Source: Prinia subflava (Eukaryota > Chordata > Aves > Passeriformes > Cisticolidae). From it: a DNA stretch of 64,000 bases. This document shows positions 12,305 through 24,100 of the stretch, piece after piece. The notes below the pieces were generated by a model that had not been told where the DNA came from, did no database searches, and saw only the letters and a program-made list of their open reading frames with translations. Location: NCBI RefSeq assembly GCF_021018805.1, contig NC_086283.1:57179775-57243774 (forward strand). The letters are read 5' to 3'. The position numbers were made by a program, and so were the translations under genes. How positions within the stretch are numbered: position 1 is the first letter of the stretch; every line of letters starts with the position of its first letter.

Positions 12305-15300
12305 CCAAATGGTGAGGCAATTGTAGTTCATGTTCTTATTAAAAATGCCCCCAACAGAATTTCATTAGCTTAAGCTGTGAACTGTGGAAAACCCATTACA
12401 AGCCCAAATTTAAAAAATCACTCACAACCCAGCTTTTTTTTTTTTTTATTTTTATCCAAAATTAGCATTAATTCCCACTCATATGTATTAGATTTTAGTG
12501 GAAGTTATATGGCTACATTAACATATGAGGAATTAAATTAAAATCCTTTAAAAAACTGACATGCAAATTTTGCTTTATGTATGAAATTACATCAGCAGAA
12601 CAACCTGTTGGAATTAAATTCTTTAAAAAATCCCCAGAGATCAGTAAGAAGAAAAAACATTAAAACCAAGCAAATTTAAGACCCCATATATCACCAGTTA
12701 CGCATAGATTAGAGTGATGTGAAATTAATTGCATAATATGCATATTTGAAAGGCTGCCTATGTAATACCTTGACTTAAGTCTTAGACTGATTTGATTTTC
12801 CTAACATTCTGTAGGGTAAAAAAGATTATTGAAATTATTTTTAGTACTTAACAGGCTAACATCTTTCCTACATTCTCACTGCACATACAATTTTTACAGA
12901 CTTTTCTACAAGGCTGCTATAATTTTTTTTCAAGATAGGTTTATCAGCATGTGTTATGTAGCTGGGTGTCATAAACTGACTCCATAAATGGTAACACTGG
13001 TCAGAGACATAAAGCAGTTTTGGGGCAAGATGTAGTATAACTGCAAGTGCTCCACAGCAGTTCTCTGCAAAACTCTTCTTGGCCTTGAGCAGAGAGTCCA
13101 AGGCTTGTCTTTGAGGTACCATGCCATCTGCAGAGTCTTAACCAGGATCCCCGTCCTGTCCCAGCTGCCAGCATCCCCTGTCACCCACATTGGCCCCTGC
13201 AGAACACCAGGGCATCCTCCATTTGGCCCTGGCTGTCCCCTGTCAGCCAGGAGCACAGCCAGGTTTACACAAGAGCTTGCTGGTTTGCTGGGCATGACGT
13301 GCCAGATGCATGTGCTTTCCTAGGCAGACCTTGCCCCAAGAGTTTGAGGAAGGGCATGGCAATGCACACTGTGTCAAGCTGCATTGTCCTTAGGGCCTTG
13401 TTTCAAAGGGCAGAGGAGGGGACTAAGGCTGTGAAAGCAGATCCAGGGATTTCATTTCCCATGCCCATCAAGACCTATAGTCCTAGCAGACTTGTTAGTG
13501 CTTGGAGTATTGCTCAGGGCTGCACCCACAGCCCTGCTCCCCACTCTGCATCCCCCATCCCCTGCAGTGAGTGAGCAAGTCCCACACGCAAGCAACAAGC
13601 CTCAGCCCACGGGCAAACTCAGTCAGGCCGTTGCCAGCCAGCTGCCCAGCTCATTTGCAACAGCCTCTGCCTGCAGCAAACCTCCTGGAGTCAGTGAAAT
13701 TTTTCCTTCAGTGTAAAAACTGAGCAGAGTGTCCACTGTTAATCGTCTACTTCATCTCCCTTGTGTGTTCCTTTTTTAAAAAAAAAAAAAAAAAAGTTGA
13801 TATGTATATTGATATTCATTTTGCTTTCATAAGCTAACAGCTGACAGCATGACAATAAAAAAATAATAATAATTCAAAGCATTTCAAATTAGCCCCTAAA
13901 TTGCTTAGCACAATTCTCCTGTTTCCTGTGACATCCTCGTAATACACCATTTCCATGGCTAACTACTAAACGCTTTCAGAAGGGGCAAAAAAGGGAAGGG
14001 AATCCAGTGCCACTAACTAGCCTAGGTGAGGAGTTATGCTGTATGAGAAATCCCTTCACACTCTGCTTCAACCTTTTTGTTTGTCCCCAAGCATTTCTTC
14101 TATTTGTTTCCAGTTCCAAGCATGCTGTGCCAGGCCTGTAGTTGACTTCTCTACCCTTTTTTCCTGTCTTCCCTTATATTTCACCTTCCTCTTTTTCTTT
14201 TTCATGGTTTGGTCTGGTTGGTGTTTCAGCCCTTTCTTCCTTCTCTTTTTTGACTTTCTGTTTTTGGAATTATTTATTTTTCTTTAATACATTTTTGCAA
14301 CATCCTAGTTTTACCACACTCACTTCTTCTCTCCCCTTCCCCCATCTTTGTTAATAGTTACTGCTATTAATTTTGTCTGACGGTGCTCATGACTTGTTTG
14401 CTGGTGTTTGATTTACAGTGGGTTTGGCTTGTAAGACAAACTCGTTCCATGGTGTGGTGCATTGTATCAGAGAAATTAAGATTTATTTTTGCTTTTTGGT
14501 TTATTGCATGGGGTATTTGCTACTTGCCTACAGCAACTTTAAAACAAAACTAGACAAGCTCAGGAAACTCGGTGGAGGGAAGTCTTCCCCTGTTCAGTGA
14601 GGAGTATTTTCCCCTGAACTGGTGTGTCATTTATGACAGCACATCATTTGGACAGAGACATATGGCACATGTGAGAGAGCATCGTGCACCTCTGTACCAG
14701 CCAGATGCAAGTCTCTTCCAGCAGGAATAATGCTGGCAATTGTCCCAAAGGTAGTGCAAAGCTGTGCAGCTCTAATTCATTCATTTGTTTTTAATTGCCT
14801 GCTGGTATTCTGACTGTGGTCGATATTGCAGATCACTATTGGTCTGTCTGCTTAATCAAAAATAAGACTTAAGTAAAGCTAGACACCGATTTTTGTCCTA
14901 ACAGGAGGAACACAAATCCACATCTGTAAAGCGTCAACACAGAATGTGCCTCTGTTTCAGAGCTTCTTACGTAACATTTCCCCAGCAGAGCGCTCAGCAA
15001 TGCTCTCTGCCAAGCATGAGCAAGGCTGGAAAGCATCAGTAGCTCCAGCCCAAACATTAGCAGTGCTAGTAACACCTTTAAAAAAGTGAAATATCTCCGA
15101 TGAATGATATCGGTAACAAGTTGTCATCACTGAGCAAGCTGCCACCCTAGATGGAGTTCCTTTGTTGGTCACAAAGGGATACAAGTTGAAACTCTGCATT
15201 TCTCTCACACAAGGCACTGCTGGTTGTTGATATTCCTGTGTTTTAGGAGGAGCACTGGAGAAAGAGCCTGAATTTTATAACCAGAGCTCAAAACCTGTCT

Positions 15301-15663
15301 TCATTTCCGTTGGTGATATAATTACAAGCCAAGCTCATGCCTCAAATGTAGAAGAGTTTTTTGAAATTTCTCCTGTAAAGACAGCTGAGATATAAATTGA
15401 CATGGGACCAGAGGGATATTGGATATGAAAACAATCCAAAAACAATAATAAGAAAATAAATTTCTCATAAGACCTGTAAAAATGGCTTTCATTCCAGCTG
15501 TCTTTGCAAAACTTCCAAAGCATTTGCAAATTCGTGTTATTGCCTTACCACACTACATTTTTATTTCCAGCAAATGCTGTTTTTGTCAACTGTGAAGTTG
15601 TTCCTTAGATATTATTCTTGTTGGCTTTAAAAAAAAAAAAGTGACTTTTGACTGTAACTCTGT

Positions 15664-15717
15664 AATTGTTCTCATCCCCAGTATTGTGTTAATTGTTCTC
15701 ATCACCCAGTATTGTGG
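15664..15717 (+). repeat. 27-bp imperfect tandem duplication
   Basis: AATTGTTCTCATC...CAGTATTGTG occurs twice, starting at 15664 and 15691, with a one- or two-base difference between copies. It lies about 175 bases before the transmembrane exon acceptor. Confidence 0.8.
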
Positions 15718-15891
15718 TGTAGTCCTGTTCTCCTTGCAGTCAATAATGAGTCTGCCTGTTGTGTGGTGGCTGTGTCTCGGTGTGGCTGTGTGAATCTCTG
15801 TAGTGGTTTGTAGCATGACAGCTGTTGATTGTGTGCTCCTTGCCGAGCCATCCTCCATGTTGTGACTTTCTCTGTTTTTGTCCCTTTCTAG

Positions 15892-15994
15892 AAGCTGAGG
15901 AACTGTACCAGAAACGGGTGCTGACCATAACTGGCATTTGCATTGCTCTTCTAGTAGTTGGCATCATGTGTGTGGTGGCCTACTGCAAAACCAA
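15892..15994 (+). CDS. NRG1: NRG1 stalk, transmembrane and stop-transfer exon
   Basis: This 103-bp exon encodes the common stalk AEELYQKR and then a hydrophobic span of about 23 residues (VLTITGICIALLVVGIMCVV) followed by AYCKTK. It enters in phase 1 (accepting the single A or G from the alpha, beta or beta1 exons) and leaves as AA|gtaaac, joining G of the next exon to make Lys. The span is an internal signal-anchor and membrane segment for pro-NRG1. Shedding occurs in the stalk, and gamma-secretase cuts within the membrane span to free the intracellular domain. The basic cluster begun here (CKTK) continues in the next exon. Without splicing the frame would stop at once (TAA at 15996). Confidence 0.97.
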
Positions 15995-18900
15995 GTAAAC
16001 TTTTCTCTTCTATTTCATACCTGTGGTTGTTTGTCAGGGCCTTCCCAGTTGACTCTAACTTCTCTGGGCATAAGGTTGCATCTGGGTTTCCCTAGAGGTG
16101 AGCTTAAGAGACAAACTTGTGACCAGGGTGCTCTGGTCCAAGCCAGATGAATGTGGGTCTCCATGTCCATCAGCAGTGCAAAATTAAGACAGGTATCCGA
16201 AAGATTTCTCAGTCTTCAAATGTAATTTGCAGATTTTTGTCCTTTTTTTGTTTGCTTTCTTTTCTATCACCCATTTCAGCTGGTTTTCTCAGTTGAAAAG
16301 AAACAAACTCCCAATACTGGAATCATGTGTCTTTCCAGCAGTAAATTTTATGTATAAGCCTAATTTGTTGGTACATGAGACACAATTAATGGCGCTAAAA
16401 GTTGCTATACACGAAAGGCCAAAAAATTGAACACAAAAGTGCTCTCAATGCAAAAGTAGGCATTTAAATGCATTCTGTGAGTCTCTAAATTACTGGGGGT
16501 GACTCTCAAACATGCATGAGGCACTCTGGACCATAAATTACACTGAACATCAGCAGAATTTCTGCTGCCAAAACTTCTGACTGCCCTTATAAATCTCCTC
16601 ACCAAAACACAGAAAACCCTTACCATAAATATCCCACGTTTGTATAAACCTGATTTACTGTTTCAAGGCCTGATTAGCAGCTGGGCTGTTGGTTTTTGTT
16701 GTAAGCCCCACCAATAATGGATGTGTTCCAAGTGGGGGAGGAGAGAGATAATTTGTCCCTCTCAGTGGGAGTCCAGACACATACACACAACTGCTCCTAC
16801 CCACAACCTTGTGCCAGTGGTCAGTGGGGAACAACTGAAACAGTAATAAAAAATCAATTACTGTTTTTAGAAGTCACATCCCCATGTATTTCAACAAACA
16901 TTTAGTTGTAATCCTGAAGTATGGTTTTATTTATAAAGAGCCCACAGAATCCACCAGGGGTCTGGATGGTGTTGGTTTGTTGTTGTTTTTGTTTTGTTTT
17001 TTTTTTTTGCCTCAGACATCAGCAATCACTGTAAACAAAAAGTTAAAGGTTTTCAAAAACAGTTGATGAGAATGACATGCCAGGACATGGCCCTCCAAAT
17101 GCAGCAGTGATGCCAGACTGGTATCTGTGAGGTGATTTGCACGTGCTCTTTTCCCTAAATGGGGGAAAACTCAGAAACCAGGAGAAATCTTGGAATGGTG
17201 TTAGGAGAACAACTAATGTAATAGCTTAGGTTTTGTTGGTCTCCTTGCAAGAAATACTGCTGATAAATTGCCAAGGCATTATCTTCAGACACTGAGTCTT
17301 AATTCAGAGGCGCTTTATTTGCAAATCATTTATATGAAGATAAAAACTTCCTAAGCACACGCTAGCTTTCCCATTATTCTTTCATCTCAGTTTTGTGGAG
17401 TAATTTTTTAGTTAGTGTCTTTTTACTACAGGACAAACAGCACAGATAAAAGCATGCAAATCCAAGTACACTGGTCACTGAAGCAATGCAGTTTTCTAAG
17501 GACAGATTCCCGAGTTACATGTGCCGGGATTTCAGTCCTGTGTATGACAAACTCAAACTCCTTCTAGAACTCACTTTCTTTACCGTGTTAAGGAATTCAG
17601 ATTGTTCTCAGCTCCTAAGGTCTCCAGCGCCTCATGAAGGGGAGCTGTGAAATCAAGTTAAAACCATGCTTGAGTGCTTGCTTCTCTGCCCAGCAGGTCT
17701 TTGGGTAGCTGAAATGTCTCCTGGCACTGTGCTCCCTATACACCTTAACTGCTTACATGTCCTAAGATGGTGCCTGGTTATCCTCAAAGCATAAAGTCCA
17801 CATGAACCACAGATAGTAACCTTCTGAGACAGGAGCATTTCCGAGACAGATGTATCTGCCATTCATGTGATGTGATATAAATTAAGCATTTTCCACTATC
17901 CAGGCACATACACACAGAGAAAATATGTAAAATGCTGTGTGTTAAGTCATGTTTCATTGTCTTTAAGCTTTCATGACTATCAAGCTTCAACATATGCCCT
18001 CACTCCTCCTTTCTTGTAAAGCTTGGAATAACCTCCTTGAGTTCCAAACAGAATTGAAAATAGTTATCTCTTACACTGTCTTATCCTGCCATCACTATCT
18101 GCACTTCTACATACAGCTTAGTATGTATTTTAGCTTTTGCCACAGCCAAAGTCATGCGCATTCCAGCGTGTGTTGGAGCCTGCATCCTCCCTTCACTGCC
18201 CTGGATTCTGTGACAGTATAGTGGAAGTTCTCCCGTGTAGTGAAAGAAAATGGGGTAATATTTATAAATTAAGTCTGAAATTGAATAGCCCTTTCTCTGG
18301 TTATTTATTTTGGTGTTTTAATTAGTGTGTTCTGCATAGCCATGTTTTACTATGCTGTAAATTTTGCTGCTGACACCTTGTAATTATCTTCTGAAAAGTT
18401 CTTCTGAGGAGAGCTGGAAGGATTACAGAATCACAGAATCATTTATGTTGGAAAAGACCTTTGAGATTGTGTCCAAACTTTGGCTGACCACCACCTTTTC
18501 AACTAGACCATGGCACTGAGTGTTGTGACCAGTCATTTCTTGAACACCCCCAGGGAGGGTGACTCCACTACCCCTCTGAGCAGTCTGTTCCAATGTTTAA
18601 TAACCCTTTACGTGAAGAAATTCCTCCTGATGTCCAACCTGAACCTCTCCTGGCACAGCTTGAGGCTATTTCTTCTTGTCCTGTTGCTACTTGCCTGGTA
18701 GGAGAGGCAGACCTCCACCTGACTACAACCTCCTTTCAGGCAGTTGTAGAGAGTGATAAGGTCACCCTGAGCCTCCTTTTCTCCAGGCTGAACAACCCCA
18801 GCTCCCACAGCCACTCCTCGTAGGACTTATGTGTTGTTAGCAACTCGGAAAACAGCAGCTAAGGACAGGAAAGAGTAGAAGCATCAAAGTCAGTCAGAGA

Positions 18901-19659
18901 TCATGTTGTTAGTACATGGACAGTTCTACTAAATGCATTAGCAGCCATGGCATCCACCTGGTAATTGTTAGGCTTCAGAGTAAATCTGGTGTTGCTGAAA
19001 AAAAACCTTCCAGAGCTGCCAGGAGGTCTGCAGGCTCAGGCCTATCCCATATACTCTCACTTTGGATTTCTGAGGCTTCCTCTGCATTGCTCTTAAACAC
19101 ATTTATGGATTTGAAGTACACTGTTGAGGCAGGGGATGAATCCCACCAAAAAATGTGTAACTGCCACATCACAAAGACCATGTTCCAGTGTCTGCAAGCA
19201 AGCCCTGAGGCACAGACACCTCAGCTCCCTGTAGTGAACGAAGAGGCATAACTCAATGGGCTGTCAGAAACTTTGTATTGGCCCTTGTGAGGGTGTCAAG
19301 GTGTCTGGTTAAAATCTCTCCCCCCTCCCTTCTGAGTGCAGAGAAGAGCTCCTCCTGAGACAGAGCATTGCTTAGAAATGGCTTTCCTTTTCCTCTCACT
19401 TAGTCCTGTCCCCCCTGTGTCCTGCTGACTCCTGGAAGGGATCCCAAATATCCCTCCCCCTCCGCAGTTCCCCACAGCTCCAGCTGCAATTAGACCTGTG
19501 GTTTTCAGAGTTACTCTGAGCTCTAGCAGCAGTGGAGAAAATTCTGGCAAAAAAAAAAAAAAAAAAGATGTTACTTTATTATCACCAACACCAATATGCT
19601 GAAAAGGGGCAGCTGCTTTCCTTTTGTCGATTAAAATTGTTCCCGTGTTTTGTGTACAG
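15995..19659 (+). other. NRG1: NRG1 intron between the transmembrane exon and the first tail exon
   Basis: This 3.7-kb intron holds one antisense CR1 copy (18423-18830), a T-rich tract near 16975-17010 and a run of about 18 A at 19549-19566, roughly 90 bases before the acceptor (tgtacag). Nothing else is recognised. Confidence 0.8.
18423..18830 (-). mobile_element. CR1 LINE 3' fragment, antisense to NRG1
   Basis: Read on the minus strand, this begins in the end of CR1 ORF2 (CTGGAGAAAAGGAGGCTCAGG), passes through the standard CR1 3' region (AGGTCTTTTCCAACATAAATG) and ends at 18423 with the octamer-type tail TGATTCTGTGATTCTGTAAT. It is about 400 bp, severely 5' truncated and incapable of moving. 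CR1 is the dominant LINE of birds and other sauropsids. Its antisense orientation within the host intron is the usual tolerated one. Divergence from the remembered consensus is moderate, so it is an old insertion. Confidence 0.95.
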
Positions 19660-19786
19660 GAAGCAGAGGAAAAAGTTGCACGACCGCCTTCGGCAGAGCC
19701 TGCGCTCGGAAAGGAACAACGTGATGAACTTGGCCAACGGGCCGCACCACCCCAACCCGCCGCCAGATAACGTCCAGCTCGTGAAC
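19660..19786 (+). CDS. NRG1: NRG1 cytoplasmic tail exon 1 (basic juxtamembrane region)
   Basis: This 127-bp exon begins with G to complete Lys and encodes KQRKKLHDRLRQSLRSER followed by NNVMNLANGPHHPNPPPDNVQLVN. With the preceding CKTK it makes a dense basic cluster next to the membrane. In mammals the equivalent cluster serves as a nuclear-localisation signal for the released intracellular domain. The acceptor is tgtacag and the donor gtaggt. The exon is markedly more GC-rich than its introns. Substitutions against the mammalian protein (MN-I to MN-L, E to D in PPPDN, recalled) are conservative. Confidence 0.97.
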
Positions 19787-20312
19787 GTAGGTGTCACTGC
19801 ACGGGCTTCAGCCTAGGCTGACAGTGCCACAGGAAAGCTCACCCCACAGCTTTTAAACATCTACCTGCCGCAGGCTGGTGACTGATTTCTCTTGGCTTTC
19901 TCCACATGGGAAAAATTGCTATCGCAAACTGCTGCCGTCTTCATCAGAAAACAGTATTTTTGGTGTATCTGATGGTAGTGAGAGGTTGCTTTTCCACACA
20001 TCTGTCTATTGGGACTTCTCATTCTCTTGTTAAATACATTTTTATACCTTGATTGTTATGCAGACCTTTGCTGCTTTCGTTATGTGTCTTATATTTTGAG
20101 TCTAGATGGGCTATTTTGGGATGGGATGTACAGAGGTGTACATGAATGTGCTCAAGTGTGTCAGTATGGTTTCTGCATGTATTCAAGTCACAAAATTTGT
20201 GCTTTGGCACATGTGAAAGGCTGAAATTTGGGAAGGAGGGATTGGGAATTGTGTCTACAAATGTGCTGTGAATTACAGTTTGTAAACCTGAGGTTTGTCT
20301 GGGTTTTTTCAG
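19787..20312 (+). other. NRG1: Short NRG1 intron (526 bp)
   Basis: This is a unique-looking intron between tail exons 1 and 2. It ends in ttttttcagcag, so two AG acceptors lie three bases apart (see the NAGNAG finding). No repeats are visible. Confidence 0.9.
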
Positions 20313-20443
20313 CAGTACATTTCGAAAAATGTAATCTCCAGTGAGCATGTCATTGAGCGAGAAACAGAGACCTCGTTTTCTACAAGTCATTACACCTCAA
20401 CAACACATCACTCCGTGACAGTCACCCAGACATCTAGCCACAG
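20313..20443 (+). CDS. NRG1: NRG1 cytoplasmic tail exon 2
   Basis: This 131-bp exon encodes QYISKNVISSEHVIERETET followed by a Ser/Thr-rich run (SFSTSHYTSTTHHSVTVTQT then SSHS). It starts in phase 0 with CAG and ends AG|gtactgg, completing Ser with C of the next exon. The Ser/Thr/His-rich composition is typical of this part of the NRG1 intracellular domain, which is largely unstructured. Tyr in QYIS sits directly after the junction. The tandem CAGCAG acceptor may let the first Gln be left out. Confidence 0.96.
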
Positions 20444-20897
20444 GTACTGGAGGGGGAAGGCAAGTAGCAGCTGTAATATCTGATCTGTTGCTTTGCAAAA
20501 CCAAAGAGCTGTGTAAAACAACAAACCAGGGAAGGTATATACTCCCTTCATAGCGTTTTCATTTTAAGACTAACAATATTTGATGTCATATCACCTAACT
20601 AATTATCTTCCCAGGAATTTACAAAGACCTTTATTACCTGAATGGCATTCCAATACTGTCACAGTGAATTTTAGTATATGCAAATTGCTGAATCGGTGAC
20701 ACTTGTGATGACTGAAAAGCCCTCCTTCCCTCTCCTTTTATCCATACATGCAAAATCACCTCGATGCCTGTGGATTCATGCAATTCCTGAGTGGCAACAG
20801 AGCCCCTCCTTTCCCTAGCTGAACTGCTCTTACACTTTTGCCACCAAAGCCCACTCTCACACTCCCCCTTTCTCTTTTCCTGGTTGCTGCCCTCCAG
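20444..20897 (+). other. NRG1: Short NRG1 intron (454 bp)
   Basis: This is a unique intron between tail exons 2 and 3, with a C/T-rich acceptor side (20840-20897). No other features are seen. The long ORFs crossing it on either strand are frames of the flanking GC-rich exon. Confidence 0.9.
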
Positions 20898-21101
20898 CTG
20901 GAGTAATGGCCACACTGAAAGCATCCTCTCTGAAAGCCACTCGGTGCTCGTCAGCTCCTCCATGGAGAACAGCAGGCACGCCAGCCCGGCAGGGCCGCGG
21001 GGCCGGCTCAACGGTATCGGCGGGCCACGGGAGGGCAACAGCTTCCTCCGGCATGCCAGAGAGACCCCCGACTCCTACCGAGACTCTCCTCACAGTGAAA
21101 G
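20898..21101 (+). CDS. NRG1: NRG1 cytoplasmic tail exon 3
   Basis: This 204-bp exon is entered after the CCCTCCAG acceptor (C completes Ser). It encodes SWSNGHTESILSESHSVLVS, a Gly/Arg/Pro-rich piece (SPAGPRGRLNGIGGPRE) and the highly conserved FLRHARETPDSYRDSPHSER. It ends AG|gtagga; G of the next exon restores Arg. The length is one codon shorter than the 207 bp I recall for mammals, explained by SPAGP here against SPTGGP. The intron before it is only 454 bp. In mammals, tail isoforms b and c diverge at or near the end of this exon. Direct read-through here stops at TAG after one codon (21103-21105). Confidence 0.97.
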
Positions 21102-24100
21102 GTAGGACACACCACCTCACTGCTCTCAGGCGGCAAGAGCTGCTGTTTTCCCAAAGCTTGGAGAAAATGCAACAGTGCAGCTGTTCACGTAGGGCAAACA
21201 TCTCCTTATTCATAAAGGTGGAGAGCTTAGTAGTAAAGTCCACCGAAAGCACTTCTTCCTTTCTTGCCTCTGGTTTTAGTCGTATTAGCTAGAGGTTCAC
21301 ACTTGGAAAAGCTCCATTGGAGTAATTAGTCAGAAATTTCCATTGTAAACAAAACTTTGCCTAATTAGCAATTTCTTAGAAGATGCAAGTGAGAAAACAG
21401 AGATTTTGCAGGGAGAAAGCAATGTATTAATCCACAAGAGGAGGGCACTTAAGACTTCTAAGCAGTATAGAAGTTATGCCACCAGCTACTTTCTGGAATA
21501 TTCCAGCTTCTAAACTCTTTAAAAACTGCACTTAACCCTTTATTAAATAAAAGCGAGGAACACAAAGTGCAAGCTAGAAGGACTCAGGTCATTTTTAAAT
21601 CAGGAACAATTATGAACAAAGCTGTCCAGAGTTTTCCAATCAGGTAATTTTTTTCTCTGAAAAGACTGCTTCATCGGTTCCTAAGGTATGCCTAGAAGTA
21701 TATCAGTTGCAAAAAAAAAATTACTGAAAAAATCCTTTTCAGGTTTAAGCTAGCATTTTACTTCAAGATGGCCCCATAATAGCGAAAGACTGAGAAGAAA
21801 CAAGACATTTTAAAGGACTTTTTCTCCCAGGAATCATAGGCAGAAGAAAAGGAAAACAAAAGGTTATGGACCAGTTCTCTGAGCACTTTGAAGTCACAAG
21901 GGATTTGGCCTTGTGGAGTGTCGATTATGCCAAAAATGCAAACAGGCAATCGGCAAGGAGACTGAGTTGTGTAGAAGACAAACTGTGGTTTTCAGAAAAA
22001 TGAATGTGCCAGTACAGCAAACACTATTTCTGTGGTACTTGCTCTGCCGTACAAACAAGTGCTAAGAAAAGGAAGAGGGCCCACTGAAGGAAGGACCCTG
22101 AGTGTAGTACCACTAAGGATAATAAACTAGCCCTCTCATTAAAAATTATGTGCTATTTACCATGGAATTTAATTTGAAAATACGTGGCTCACATGACATA
22201 AACAGCCATGGCTCCAATCCAGCAGAGCACTTTGACAAGATTATCTTTCAATCGTGCAAGTAGGCCCACGGAAATCAGCAAGATTACTCACATGGGTAGA
22301 GCTCAGCATGTGTTTAAGTGCTTTGCTGGATCAGGACCTGTAACAGTAAATACCATGTTGTCTCCTGCCTGGGAACCAAGCAGGATGCACACCCACACGC
22401 CTGCCAATGGTGAGTATTACAGTTTAGTATATTTGGGCATCTGCATGCGAGAAGTGAAGACCATTCCTGCTGTCTGCCTGCATTGCATGGGACACCTAAT
22501 TCTAATATGAACTGTTTAGATTTACTTGGGAGGTTGGGAGGGGAGCAGGAGAGGGAGAAGAGCATATTCCTTTTTGTTTCTATGAGAAGAAAGAAGGCAT
22601 TTCATCAATTATTGTGTCTCTTGGAGGTTGTACTGCAGGTCAAAAGCAGCAACTTTTCTGTGATAATTCATCAGACAGTGACAGCCTAGCCTGTGCCTGA
22701 AGCAATCACAAATTTGGAATGTGGGAGATGATAGTTCCCTGGGCATTAATTGCAAGCTTCATCTATTTTTAGCAAGTAGAAAATACATGGTCAGTTGTTC
22801 CTGAGTTGGCTTTTGTGTATACAAGGGAGAAAGTGAGAGTTATTTGGAACTAAAAATTACTCAGAAATGTAAAGGAATGTAGAAGCTGATAAATTACTTC
22901 CTGAAGCCATCAAATGTTGCTGTACTGTGAATTGGTAGACCAAGGCTGTACTCCCTCAATTTTCAAATTAAATTGAAGAGACACTACAAGGGCTTCTTTT
23001 ACTGGAATTGCTGGATCCCATGTCCTGCCACCTGTGTACACAGAGGGCACAAGCAGTTTTATCTTGGCTGTCCTTAGCTGTCTTACAGGAGAGAAGGTCA
23101 AAAAACACTGTCTCTGTACAAAAGGCTGGGCTACATGATGAAGCTGGCAGCATATAACTAGTTAATGTGTGCTGGATGGCCATGGGTACGCTGTGATCCC
23201 CTTTCACTGAGCCAGCACAGTTGGCCATGAAGCTGGATAAATCAATCACCTTTTAACCTTCCTGTCAGGATGGGCTAGAGCTGCACGAGTTCAGCTCCTG
23301 AGCCTCAGATTGTAGACAGCAGCTAGTTAGCAGTGCCCTGTTAGGGTGTGGGGGAATAGACCAGAAATGTGTGAATGCACAACATTCCAGTATGAGTAAC
23401 TTGACACTGTTGGAAGCCTGCACAGTACATTAAACACATTTAGCCAACTCAGTGTGTTAACAGAACCAGTCCAGCCAAAATCCAGTGTGTCATAAAGATG
23501 TATATGCAACAGTGTATCAGCTGAGAAAGCAGAAACTCTTCAGTTTTTCAGACAATGCCTATTAAAAATGTCAAAGGGATTAAAAGCTCACTCATGGAAG
23601 GCAAAAAAATTATTTAATTCATCCAATGCACAGACCTATTCATTGCCCTTTGCTCAAACAGCTTGATTAATTCCCATGCATAACTCTAGGTTTGTTTTTT
23701 TTCCATTCTCTCACTCCTCAGTTCATGTAAATCAATGTGCAATCAATGCGCCTCTACTGAAATAAATTTATGCTACTGCATGTCTGTCCAAAATCTGTCC
23801 CTTTCTCTCTTTTTTCCTGTAACTCCATTTTTATCAAGTGTAATATGTGCAACTGAGTCATAGATCAAGTGAGAAAGCTGGATTTAGGTTTATTTTAGTA
23901 ATTTCAGGCTCAGATAAATAAACGAGTAACGGAAAACTAAATAACTACATCAATCATAAACATACAGCTTTTCTCAATGGGCCTGTGATGGAGCTTAAAA
24001 TTATTTTAACTTTAGACACAGATGAAATTCAGGCAGGTGAATTTAGGATAAGAATAAAAGCAAATCCAGATTATGTAAAGCATCATGCTGGCCACTGTGC

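Larger units (their letters stand above)
11421..15891 (+). other. NRG1: NRG1 intron between the beta1 micro-exon and the transmembrane exon
   Basis: This is AT-rich intron. It contains an A-rich and CAAA simple repeat at 12269-12304, a run of about 18 A at 13778-13795, a somewhat GC-richer patch at 13080-13700 with no credible gene, and a 27-bp duplication at 15664-15717. The acceptor is ctttctag. No CR1 copy was recognised here. Confidence 0.75.

Noticed and set aside
20634..21292. Long ORFs on both strands around 20.6-21.3 kb (up to 134 codons)
   Set aside because: They overlap tail exon 3 in other frames and run into intron sequence, and none has splice or domain support.
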